DNA of 17,353 nt from an uncultured Succinatimonas sp. GTDB taxonomy: Bacteria > Pseudomonadota > Gammaproteobacteria > Enterobacterales > Succinivibrionaceae. Shown piece after piece: positions 7,095 to 14,037 of this stretch; the stretch's first letter is position 1; the number at the start of each line of letters is the position of its first letter. The stretch is taken from NCBI GenBank assembly GCA_937880335.1, contig CALFLJ010000201.1, positions 1 through 17,353 of the forward strand, in the 5' to 3' direction. Below the pieces are notes generated by a model, which had not been told where the DNA came from, ran no database searches, and saw nothing but the letters and a program-made list of their open reading frames with translations. The position numbers and the translations under genes were made by a program.

Positions 7095-8354
7095 TTAATA
7101 CTCCTTTTGAGCTACACAGAAAAAGTCTTCATTACCAAAATTTCCTGACTTTAATACCAAGGAAATAGGGCTGTTTATAGAACGAACCCAAGGAACTCCC
7201 GGAGCTACAGATGGACCTATATAAAATCCTTTGACTCCTAAAGACTTAGTTACAATTCCTGAGGTCTCACCGCCTGCTACAATAAAGCGCTCAAAACCAT
7301 GTTCTTTTAATTTTGCAGCCAAAGAGGCAAAGAAATTTTCTACAGCCTTAGATGATTTCTCGCTCCCAAATCTCTCCTGAATAGAGCGAAGCTTATCTAT
7401 GTTAGCTGTGGCATAAACTAAAGGAGCTAATTCACAATCCTTATGAGATAGAGCAAAATCTAAGGCATTCTGTAGGCAAATTTCTTCTTTTCCTTCTAAA
7501 ATACCCTCCACATCAGCCTCATAACTTGGAGCTTTCTCTTTATATTTTGCAACTTGCTTATTAGTCATGACAGAGCATGAACCTGAAAGACAGACGGAAT
7601 ATTTTCCACAAGGACGACCTTTGTCATAAGTATCTGTATTATCCCCGTCTGTAAGAGCCTGAGCTAAACCTATGGCAAGACCTGATCCACCTGTTACAAG
7701 TTTAAAATTACAAAAAACTTTTCCCTGTTTTATCAAATCTGTCTCGTCAATTGCATCAACACAGGCATAACTGTAACCTTTACGTTTAAGCTCATCTACA
7801 TAATCTAAGATCTCTTTTGGATCCTTTTTTAGAATATCTAAATCTATAGATGCGCATTTACCCTGAGACTGCATCTGCATAAGTCTTATAATTGAGCTGT
7901 CCTTCATGGGAGTAATAGGATGATTTGCCATGCCACTTTCATTTAGAAGCACATTATTTACAAATAAATAGCCCTTATAGACAGTTCTCCCATTAACAGG
8001 AAGTGCAGGTGAAATAATAGTAAAATCAACGTTAAGCTCTTTCATCAAGGCATCAGTTACAGGTCCTATATTGCCTTTTGCAGTTGAATCGAAAGTTGAA
8101 CAGTATTTAAAGTAAAATCTCTCACAACCTTGTGCCTTTAACCAATGCAAAGCCTTCAGTGACTCTCTAACTGCCAAATCCTTATCACATGAACGGGTTT
8201 TACCAGAAATTACTATTGCATCAACACCTAAAGGAGCCTTTAGACTTTCATCAACTTCTGTCAGCTGAATTGTGCTTAAACCATTCTTTACAAGGAAGCT
8301 TGCAATATCTGTTGCACCCGTAAAATCATCTGCAATTACGCCAAGCTTTATCAT
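7095..8354 (-). CDS. otnK: 3-oxo-tetronate kinase OtnK (four-carbon acid sugar kinase, DUF1537)
   Basis: This ATP-dependent kinase makes 3-oxo-tetronate 4-phosphate, the substrate of OtnC. The 419 residues are full length. The N-terminal sugar-binding domain opens with GVIADDFTGATD (5-16) and carries KYCSTFDST (83-91). The C-terminal nucleotide-binding domain carries LSGSCS (256-261), GGETSG (361-366) and PGVPW. The TGGSG block at 221-225 sits at the domain border. Its ATG overlaps the BKACE stop by four bases (ATGA), which indicates translational coupling. DUF1537 also includes D-threonate, D-erythronate and L-threonate kinases. The partners OtnC and OtnI argue for the 3-oxo substrate, while the missing dehydrogenase leaves some doubt. 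Confidence 0.9.
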   Translation of the reverse strand: MIKLGVIADDFTGATDIASFLVKNGLSTIQLTEVDESLKAPLGVDAIVISGKTRSCDKDLAVRESLKALHWLKAQGCERFYFKYCSTFDSTAKGNIGPVTDALMKELNVDFTIISPALPVNGRTVYKGYLFVNNVLLNESGMANHPITPMKDSSIIRLMQMQSQGKCASIDLDILKKDPKEILDYVDELKRKGYSYACVDAIDETDLIKQGKVFCNFKLVTGGSGLAIGLAQALTDGDNTDTYDKGRPCGKYSVCLSGSCSVMTNKQVAKYKEKAPSYEADVEGILEGKEEICLQNALDFALSHKDCELAPLVYATANIDKLRSIQERFGSEKSSKAVENFFASLAAKLKEHGFERFIVAGGETSGIVTKSLGVKGFYIGPSVAPGVPWVRSINSPISLVLKSGNFGNEDFFCVAQKEY

Positions 8355-9163
8355 AAAGCACCTCTTTTAATTTTTAAAAACTCACGGGCCTCATTAGGAG
8401 TCATAACCTCCTTGTCCATAGCTAAAATTAAGTCAGAAACTTTTTTTACCAACGGGGCATTAGTGTTTACACGTGTTTTAGGATCTAAATAATCGCTATC
8501 CTCAAAACCTACTCTTACAGTTACAGCACCAAGACCTAAGGCAGCTGCAATTATGGACATGTCGGTACGATGAGCATGAGTTATGCCCCAAACAGCTCCA
8601 TCAGGAATCATTGAAGTCATATACTTAAGGCACTCAGGAGTTGCCGGGCACTCACCTTCATGTCCTAAAACCACACTAAATAAAACAGGCTTTACAAAAT
8701 CATACTTTTCCATAAGTTTTGTCATGGTATGAGTATGACCTAACTCAAATGTTTCAACTTCGGGAATTTTATGATGGGATAACAATTGTTCAACACAATA
8801 CTCAACATCATCAGGCGAGTTTACATAAACTCCTCTTCCTAAATTTGTCGAGCCTACATTCAGGGAACAAGCTTCAACTAAATCAAGATTTACGGGAGCA
8901 CAGCGTTCTTTAATATTTAAATTAGAAATACCACCTGTTGAAACTTCAATGATAATATCGCTATCTTTACGTATAAGTCTTAAAGTCTCTTCTAATAAAG
9001 ACGTATCTTCGGTTAAAGCTCCATTTTCATCACGAACATGTAAGTGAACCATTGCAGCCCCTGCTTTATAGCAATCATAAACATCCTTAGCAATAGCTTT
9101 TGGATCAATATGTGTACATAAGGCAGATACAGGAGCTACATTTATTAAAACTTTATTATTCAT
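8351..9163 (-). CDS. BKACE family beta-keto acid cleavage enzyme (DUF849)
   Basis: Family members join a beta-keto acid to acetyl-CoA and release acetoacetate plus a new CoA thioester, using Zn2+ in a TIM barrel. The 270-residue product keeps the catalytic set by comparison with Kce: zinc ligands His40 and His42 in HLHVRD, Ser75 in STGG, Glu140 in VETFELG, and Arg217, Glu221 and Asp222 in RVGFED. The usual N-terminal TGAE block, whose Glu14 holds the amino group of 3-keto-5-aminohexanoate in Kce, is replaced by NVAPVSALCTHID and shortened. The substrate is therefore unlikely to be that amino acid. 3-oxo-tetronate, made or used by the neighbouring enzymes, is itself a beta-keto acid and is a tempting substrate (inference). 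There is no Shine-Dalgarno directly before the ATG; a 9-bp hairpin lies between UAAGGAG and the start. Confidence 0.88.
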   Translation of the reverse strand: MNNKVLINVAPVSALCTHIDPKAIAKDVYDCYKAGAAMVHLHVRDENGALTEDTSLLEETLRLIRKDSDIIIEVSTGGISNLNIKERCAPVNLDLVEACSLNVGSTNLGRGVYVNSPDDVEYCVEQLLSHHKIPEVETFELGHTHTMTKLMEKYDFVKPVLFSVVLGHEGECPATPECLKYMTSMIPDGAVWGITHAHRTDMSIIAAALGLGAVTVRVGFEDSDYLDPKTRVNTNAPLVKKVSDLILAMDKEVMTPNEAREFLKIKRGAL

Positions 9164-9173
9164 ATTATTAGTA

Positions 9174-9195
9174 AACGGAGGCCTGAGCCTCCGTT
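9174..9195 (-). promoter_or_regulatory. GC-rich hairpin between dctM and the BKACE gene
   Basis: AACGGAGGC and GCCTCCGTT pair perfectly over 9 bp around a four-base loop. On the leftward mRNA it lies between the dctM stop (9205) and the BKACE start (9163), with UAAGGAG just before it and no ribosome site after it. No T-run follows, so it is not a terminator. It may bring the upstream Shine-Dalgarno close to the start, hide the GGAGG in its own 5' arm, or protect the transporter mRNA end from decay. Confidence 0.7.
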
Positions 9196-9204
9196 CTCCT
9201 TAGA

Positions 9205-10470
9205 TTACAAGAGGCACAATGAGAACCAAGGAACAAAGGTAATAAGTAGTAAAGCTACAATGGACATAAGTAACAGTGGAGTTACACCTGCCATAATTCG
9301 CTCAAATTTCATCTTACCTATATCAGCTGCAACATAGAGATTTGGTCCTACAGGAGGTGTTACCTGACCTATGGAGAGGTTTAATACCAAGATAACGCCT
9401 AAGTGAATTAAATCAATACCTAAGGCCTTTGCAATTGGCATTACAATAGGAACTAAAATAAACAGTGCGGAGGTATTATCCATTACACATCCTGCAAGCA
9501 GGAATACGATATTGATTATAAGCAGCATCACAATCTTATCTTGAGTTAAGGATAAGGCAAACTCAGTTAATCTTGCGGCTATACCCTGCTCTGTTAAGAC
9601 CCAGGAGAAAATACCTGCATTCATTATGATAAGTAAAATGATACCAGTGGTCTTTGCGGTAATAAACAAAGCCTGCCATAACTTCTTTAAATCAAGCTCC
9701 TTGTAAACAAATGCTCCTACAATGAAACTATAAATCACAGCAACGGCGGCCGATTCTGTCGGAGTTAAGATACCTGAATAAATACCACCTAATACAATAA
9801 TTGGTGAGAAAATTCCCCATAGAGCATCAATAAAGGTCTTAGTTATCTCCTTTCCTGAGGCCATCTTGCCTTTACCACCCCAATTATTCTTGCGAGAAAT
9901 ATAGTAGGTGTAAACACAGAGAATAAGACCGAAGATCATACCAGGAACAATACCTGCAAAGAACAAATCTCCGATACTCTCGCCTGTTATCATGCCATAG
10001 ATAATGAAGGTAATTGATGGAGGAATAATGGTTCCCAATGAACCTGAAATTGCTGATAAGCCTGCAGAAAAGCCTTCATCATAACCTTCTTTTACCATAG
10101 CTGGAATTAATATAGAGCCAATGGCAGCTACAGTTGCAGTACCTGATCCTGAAATAGCAGCAAAGAACATTGCAGCTACTACAGCAACAAATCCCATACC
10201 GCCACGGACACCACCAAAAAAGCAGTTAGCTAAATTGATAAGACGCTTAGAAATACCGCCTTTGTCCATTAGGGAACCTGCTAAAATAAACAGAGGAATA
10301 GTTAAAAGAGTGAACTTCTGAACCGTAGCCTGCATCATAGCTGGCACTACACCTAAAGGATCACCTGTATACAGCAAGGTAAAAATAGAGGCTAAACCTA
10401 AGGCTAGGGCAATAGGAATATTTATAAAAATCATTAAGGCCAAAGAGCCGAATAAAATTAGCTCAGTCAT
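9205..10470 (-). CDS. dctM: TRAP transporter large membrane subunit DctM
   Basis: This is the sodium-coupled transport subunit of a tripartite ATP-independent periplasmic (TRAP) system. The 421 residues form about 12 hydrophobic segments. Family signatures include IPLFILAGSLMDKGGIS (58-74), the glycine/serine-rich AAISGSGTATVAAIGS (108-123), SGSLGTIIPPS (140-150), and the GQVTPPVGPNLYV stretch near residue 375. ATG 10470 directly follows the dctQ stop and has GAGGAG upstream. It is followed by the hairpin and then the catabolic genes, which ties uptake to breakdown of the imported acid. Confidence 0.95.
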   Translation of the reverse strand: MTELILFGSLALMIFINIPIALALGLASIFTLLYTGDPLGVVPAMMQATVQKFTLLTIPLFILAGSLMDKGGISKRLINLANCFFGGVRGGMGFVAVVAAMFFAAISGSGTATVAAIGSILIPAMVKEGYDEGFSAGLSAISGSLGTIIPPSITFIIYGMITGESIGDLFFAGIVPGMIFGLILCVYTYYISRKNNWGGKGKMASGKEITKTFIDALWGIFSPIIVLGGIYSGILTPTESAAVAVIYSFIVGAFVYKELDLKKLWQALFITAKTTGIILLIIMNAGIFSWVLTEQGIAARLTEFALSLTQDKIVMLLIINIVFLLAGCVMDNTSALFILVPIVMPIAKALGIDLIHLGVILVLNLSIGQVTPPVGPNLYVAADIGKMKFERIMAGVTPLLLMSIVALLLITFVPWFSLCLL

Positions 10471-10953
10471 TTATAATAACTCCTCTTTTTTAGCAGTACC
10501 TATTTCTTCTTTATAGGTGTATTGCCACAGACGGAAAATAGAAAGAACAGCTGAGAGAGGAATTGCAATTCCAATCATCCAAATAGGTAACTCTAAAACT
10601 CCAGTTAACATATTGTAATGAGCCTGACGGTAGACCATATCAATACCCCAAATTAACCATATGATGTAGTTTCCAGTAATTAAAATTACACGTGTGTATC
10701 TTTGGGTTTTGCGTAACTTTCCTGTAAGTTTGTCAGTTAAATAAGAAAATCCCATGTGAGAGTCGGTCTTAAAGGCTGCAGCGGCAGCTAAACAGCAAAC
10801 CCAGACAAACATGGTGGTTACTAATTCCTGTGTAAAAGACAGGTTGATAAAAGAAACCTTACGGGAGAAAACATTTATAAAGGTCACCACTGACATTATT
10901 ACTAAAGCAATGGCACACAAGTACTCCTCAAAATAATTCCAAAAGTGCTTCAT
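10471..10953 (-). CDS. dctQ: TRAP transporter small membrane subunit DctQ
   Basis: The 160-residue inner-membrane protein has four hydrophobic segments (about 8-28, 44-64, 88-108, 127-147), the size and topology of DctQ subunits that pair with DctM. Motifs such as VFSRKV and TQELVTTMFVWVCCLAAAAA fit the family. It sits two bases after dctP, with GAGG ahead of the ATG, and abuts dctM, the standard P-Q-M order. Confidence 0.93.
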   Translation of the reverse strand: MKHFWNYFEEYLCAIALVIMSVVTFINVFSRKVSFINLSFTQELVTTMFVWVCCLAAAAAFKTDSHMGFSYLTDKLTGKLRKTQRYTRVILITGNYIIWLIWGIDMVYRQAHYNMLTGVLELPIWMIGIAIPLSAVLSIFRLWQYTYKEEIGTAKKEELL

Positions 10954-10955
10954 AT

Positions 10956-11981
10956 TTAATCCTCTAAGTAACCTTTGGTGAATAATTCAATTACACTCTT
11001 ACCAATGGTAGGTTCAAATTCAGTGTAAATACCCTTACACTGCTCCTGGAATTCTCCCTTAACCTCATCTGAAAGCTCAGTAATTACAACCCCCTTTTGT
11101 TTTAAGCCCTCAATAATATCGCCCTCGGTCTTTGCTAGATAATCATTACCCCATGCTAAAGCCTCAGTTGCAGCTGACTGAATAATATCTGCCTCATTAC
11201 TATCTAAGTTTTCTAATGTCTTAGAGGACATAACCCAGATTGTGGTATCGCGAACACCATCCCATAAGGTTACATATTTTTGGACTTCATCAAATTTTGA
11301 GGAGGCAAATACTGCAATTGGATTTTCCTGACCATCAATTGCTTGCTGTTGCAATGAGGTATAAACCTCAGAGAAATCCATAGCAGTAGGATTGGCGTGG
11401 AAATAATTGCGATACAAGGAAATAAATACATTAGCTCCCGGTACTCGAATATTCATAGCCTCAAGATCTTTTGGAGATTTAATCTCTTTTTTTGAATTTG
11501 AGATTTGACGTGAACCTGCCGAGTTAATACCTAACATCTGCATCTCTAAGTCATTACACCATGAGTTAACCTCTTTGAAGACTTTTTCACTTGAGCAGAA
11601 TTTAAGTAAACTTTCTTGGTTTGGGAATAGAAATGGTAACCAGAAGGCATAAAAACGTGGATCATAGTTAGCAATATTTGCCGGAGCACAGGAGTGAATA
11701 TCAATATTACCAGTCTGGACTAACTCTAAGGCTTTAGTTAAATCACCACCTGATAAACCACAGTTTGTAAATATATGCACCTCAATTTTACCATTTGAGG
11801 CTTTTTCAACTATCTCTTTGAACTTATTTGCAGTTAAATCAGTCAATGAGTTAGGACTTTGTGTATGGGAAAAATTTATAACGGTAACTTTTTCTTTATC
11901 ACCACTACAGGCTGTAAGTGATAAAGCAAGACCTACGCTTGCTGCTAAAAACACAGCCTTACTTAAAAGATTCATGCGCAT
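10956..11981 (-). CDS. dctP: TRAP transporter solute-binding protein DctP, predicted lipoprotein
   Basis: This is the extracytoplasmic binding protein of the TRAP system. It has 341 residues with a signal peptide and lipobox LTAC, lipidated Cys25; most TRAP binding proteins of gammaproteobacteria are soluble, so membrane anchoring is a small peculiarity. The DctP-family core includes the carboxylate-binding Arg179 in NIRVPG and the block PTAMDFSEVYTSLQQ (198-212) ending in DGQENP (216-221). This indicates that a carboxylate-bearing ligand is bound. ATG 11981 has AGGAG nine bases upstream; a second ATG two codons later is also possible. It lies 12 bases after the racemase-like gene. A sugar acid ligand is suggested by the downstream genes (inference). 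Confidence 0.95.
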   Translation of the reverse strand: MRMNLLSKAVFLAASVGLALSLTACSGDKEKVTVINFSHTQSPNSLTDLTANKFKEIVEKASNGKIEVHIFTNCGLSGGDLTKALELVQTGNIDIHSCAPANIANYDPRFYAFWLPFLFPNQESLLKFCSSEKVFKEVNSWCNDLEMQMLGINSAGSRQISNSKKEIKSPKDLEAMNIRVPGANVFISLYRNYFHANPTAMDFSEVYTSLQQQAIDGQENPIAVFASSKFDEVQKYVTLWDGVRDTTIWVMSSKTLENLDSNEADIIQSAATEALAWGNDYLAKTEGDIIEGLKQKGVVITELSDEVKGEFQEQCKGIYTEFEPTIGKSVIELFTKGYLED

Positions 11982-11993
11982 AAAAGAAAACTC

Positions 11994-12662
11994 CTAAAGT
12001 AAACCTTTTTCTTCTAAAGCTTTACGTAGATCAATCGCACCAAATCTAGGTGACGACAGCACTACCTTACCTGTAAGTTTTGCAATCTCTTCCTCACAAT
12101 AGGCCATAGATCCTTGTGCAAATAAAATGACATCACATTTTGGAGCTATCTTTTGCGCATAATCCTTCATAAGTTCCTTAAACTGGGACTCATCTAAACC
12201 AAATCCTCCTTCTACAAGAGAATCAACTAAAGTAACCTCTTTACCCATTTCACGAGCAACTCTTAAAACAGTATTCTTAGTTGGATTTAGAGTTGAACTT
12301 AAAGTTGCCATGACACCAATGGTCTTACCCTTACGTACAGCCTCTCTGCACATAAGTTCGTCAATTCTTACAATTGGAACTCCAATATATTTAGCAATGC
12401 TCTGGGCACAGTCTGCAACCTCGCCTACTGAAGAGCAAATATTTAAAATAGCATCGGCCCCCATAGTTGCAGCTTGCATATACATAGATACAAGACGGGC
12501 TGCAGGAGCTGTATTGACACGGTTTGCAGCTGCGACCTCAGATATAATAGAAGGATCTTTTAAGGTAATAAGCTCGCACTCACCGCATTGTTTTTTTACT
12601 TCTCTTTCTACAAGGTAAGTAAGTTGAGGCGTAACACCTGTGTAGACCAAAGCAATCTTCAT
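11994..12662 (-). CDS. Asp/Glu-racemase superfamily protein with one catalytic cysteine
   Basis: This 222-residue cytoplasmic protein has the two-lobe Asp/Glu/hydantoin racemase fold. The first catalytic position is present (Cys76 in LNICSSVG). At the second, where racemases have G-C-T or A-C-x, the sequence reads FAQGSM (181-186), with Gln183 in place of Cys. Classic two-base racemisation therefore looks unlikely. One-cysteine members such as arylmalonate decarboxylase show that the fold can do other chemistry, though there the other cysteine is kept. ATG 12662 gives the family-like start MKIALVYTG and has AAGGGG six bases upstream; an alternative start 26 codons upstream lacks support. As first gene of the operon it probably acts early on the imported acid. 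Its reaction is unknown. Confidence 0.85.
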   Translation of the reverse strand: MKIALVYTGVTPQLTYLVEREVKKQCGECELITLKDPSIISEVAAANRVNTAPAARLVSMYMQAATMGADAILNICSSVGEVADCAQSIAKYIGVPIVRIDELMCREAVRKGKTIGVMATLSSTLNPTKNTVLRVAREMGKEVTLVDSLVEGGFGLDESQFKELMKDYAQKIAPKCDVILFAQGSMAYCEEEIAKLTGKVVLSSPRFGAIDLRKALEEKGLL

Positions 12663-12705
12663 TTCAAACCCCTTATTAAGAATGATAATTACATTGTTAA
12701 TTTTA

Positions 12706-12724
12706 GTTAAAAGATGTTGCATTG
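12706..12724 (-). promoter_or_regulatory. Candidate DeoR-family operator, site 1
   Basis: GTTAAAAGATGTTGCATTG, 44 bases before the first operon gene. Its first 12 bases recur exactly at 12877-12888, and 16 of its 19 bases recur inverted at 12797-12815. A further GTTAA starts 10 bases earlier at 12696. Repeats of this sort in a shared divergent region are good candidates for binding by the adjacent DeoR-type regulator. Confidence 0.5.
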
Positions 12725-12725
12725 C

Positions 12726-12741
12726 TGTGAATAAGATCAAA
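12726..12741 (-). promoter_or_regulatory. Candidate CRP (cAMP receptor protein) site
   Basis: TGTGA-ATAAGA-TCAAA matches the CRP consensus TGTGA-N6-TCACA at nine of ten arm bases and abuts operator site 1. It would suit glucose repression of a catabolic operon. Such matches also arise by chance in AT-rich DNA. Confidence 0.4.
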
Positions 12742-12796
12742 AATTTAAAAATAAAATACCATTACTTTTATATTACACTTATAATTCAACTAATTA

Positions 12797-12815
12797 CAAA
12801 ACAACATTTTTTAAC
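12797..12815 (+). promoter_or_regulatory. Candidate DeoR-family operator, site 2 (inverted)
   Basis: Read on the minus strand this is GTTAAAAAATGTTGTTTTG, matching 16 of 19 bases of site 1. A second half-copy (GTTAAAAAACT) is placed 11 bases upstream on the same strand, one helical turn away. The site lies midway between the two divergent genes. Confidence 0.4.
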
Positions 12816-12876
12816 AGTTTTTTAACCTTTTCTTTAAAAATTTAATAATATAAGACCTATAAAAGAGAATATTGTT

Positions 12877-12888
12877 GTTAAAAGATGT
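12877..12888 (+). promoter_or_regulatory. Candidate DeoR-family operator, site 3
   Basis: GTTAAAAGATGT, an exact copy of the first 12 bases of site 1, lies 64 bases before the deoR-type start codon. This position fits autoregulation. Together with sites 1 and 2 it could allow looping across the intergenic region. Confidence 0.45.
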
Positions 12889-12951
12889 GAGACTTTGTTT
12901 AATTAAGTATAAAATTTGCAGTATAGAGACTAAAAAACTAAAGGAGATGTA

Positions 12952-13710
12952 ATGCTACCTATCGAAAGACGACAAAAGATCCTAGATTATGTGAAGATAA
13001 AGGGAGCTGTTTCGGTAAATGATTTGATGAACTTGCTTAAAGTATCTCACATGACAGTAAGGCGGGATCTTGAAAAGCTAGAACACGAGGGCTTGGTTGT
13101 CTCTGTAAGTGGTGGCGTTCAAATTTCAAAAAAATTAAACATTGAACCTAGCCGTATTGCTAAAACAGAAATGGCTGCAGAGGAAAAACAACGTATAGGT
13201 CGTTTTGCAGCCACGATCATCCCTCAAAACTCATGTATTTATTTAGATGCTGGTACTACATCTTTAGCCTTAGCGCGGTTTTTATTAAATCGCGATGACA
13301 TTACCATTGTAACAAATGATTTTGGAGTATTAAATTTTCTGTCTGATCATGGTTTGAGCAATATTATACACACAGGCGGGCAGTTAAGAGTAAAAAATAT
13401 GTCAGCTGTAGGAATACTTGCCGCTCAGACAATCGAATCCTTAAATTTTGATATTGCTTTTTTATCTGCCTCATCCTGGGATGAACGTGGTATCACCACC
13501 CCTGATGTTGAAAAGGTAATTGTAAAAAAAGCCGCCGTATCATCTTCACGTCGCAAAATCTTAATTGCAGATTCTTCTAAATATGCACAAATTGCAACCT
13601 ACGTTGCGGTAAAACTTGAGGCATTAGATATGGTAATTTGTGATGATGCCCTAGCTGAAAGCGCTAAAGAGATTTTAAATAAATTTAAAATTGAACTGAA
13701 GTTAGTATAA
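12952..13710 (+). CDS. DeoR/GlpR-family transcriptional regulator
   Basis: This is a 252-residue cytoplasmic repressor-type protein. The N-terminal winged helix-turn-helix (about 4-57) starts LPIERRQKIL and contains VSVNDLMNLLKVSHMTVRRD with SGGVQ at 53-57. The C-terminal DeoR effector domain has LDAGTTS at 98-104 and the TND motif at 121-123, which in this family bind phosphorylated sugars. ATG 12952 has AAGGAG seven bases upstream. It is transcribed away from the TRAP/otn operon, as DeoR-type genes often are next to otn operons (ygbI type), and probably represses that operon. The inducer may be a phosphorylated pathway intermediate such as 3-oxo-tetronate 4-phosphate (inference). Confidence 0.92.
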   Translation: MLPIERRQKILDYVKIKGAVSVNDLMNLLKVSHMTVRRDLEKLEHEGLVVSVSGGVQISKKLNIEPSRIAKTEMAAEEKQRIGRFAATIIPQNSCIYLDAGTTSLALARFLLNRDDITIVTNDFGVLNFLSDHGLSNIIHTGGQLRVKNMSAVGILAAQTIESLNFDIAFLSASSWDERGITTPDVEKVIVKKAAVSSSRRKILIADSSKYAQIATYVAVKLEALDMVICDDALAESAKEILNKFKIELKLV

Positions 13711-14037
13711 AGCCTCAAAACCTAAATTATCTGCCTCTTGCAAAGATATAACTTTTTAAAGTTTTGAGGACAAATTATTCAAAAGAAATGGCCCTATATT
13801 TTACCTAAAAAAAAAGAGAGTTATCTAAGAGAGGACATAAACTTTAAATGTATGCTATCTATATAACCACACTTAAGATCCTATTTGAAATTTAATCATT
13901 TTATTACTTAGAATTGAAGGAATTGATAATTATATAAAATTATCCCTGATAAATTTTTATATAGTTACCAGAGATTACTCTTAATCTGTTAAGCCCAAAA
14001 TCGTTACAATTGCATAATAAAACTTAATATAAATATT
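13711..14037. other. Non-coding AT-rich spacer after the deoR-type gene
   Basis: No supported gene. CCTCAAAAC 13713-13721 can pair with GTTTTGAGG 13761-13769, and AACTTT with AAAGTT at about 13750-13763. These may form a weak 3' end for the regulator mRNA, but no T-run follows. GATAATT 13925-13931 pairs with AATTATC 13938-13944. These are AT-only or long-loop folds of uncertain meaning. Confidence 0.45.

Noticed and set aside
12663..12740. Upstream start for the racemase-like gene
   Set aside because: The extension covers operator-like repeats and the CRP-like site and is not family-like; MKIALVYTG at 12662 has its own AAGGGG.
13848..13895. 15-codon frame after a GAGAGG sequence in the 13711-14037 spacer
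   Set aside because: Too short and too far from the purine-rich stretch; no similarity to anything I recognise.
13925..13944. AT-only hairpin GATAATT/AATTATC as a terminator
   Set aside because: No G-C pairs and no T-run after it; expected by chance in such AT-rich DNA.
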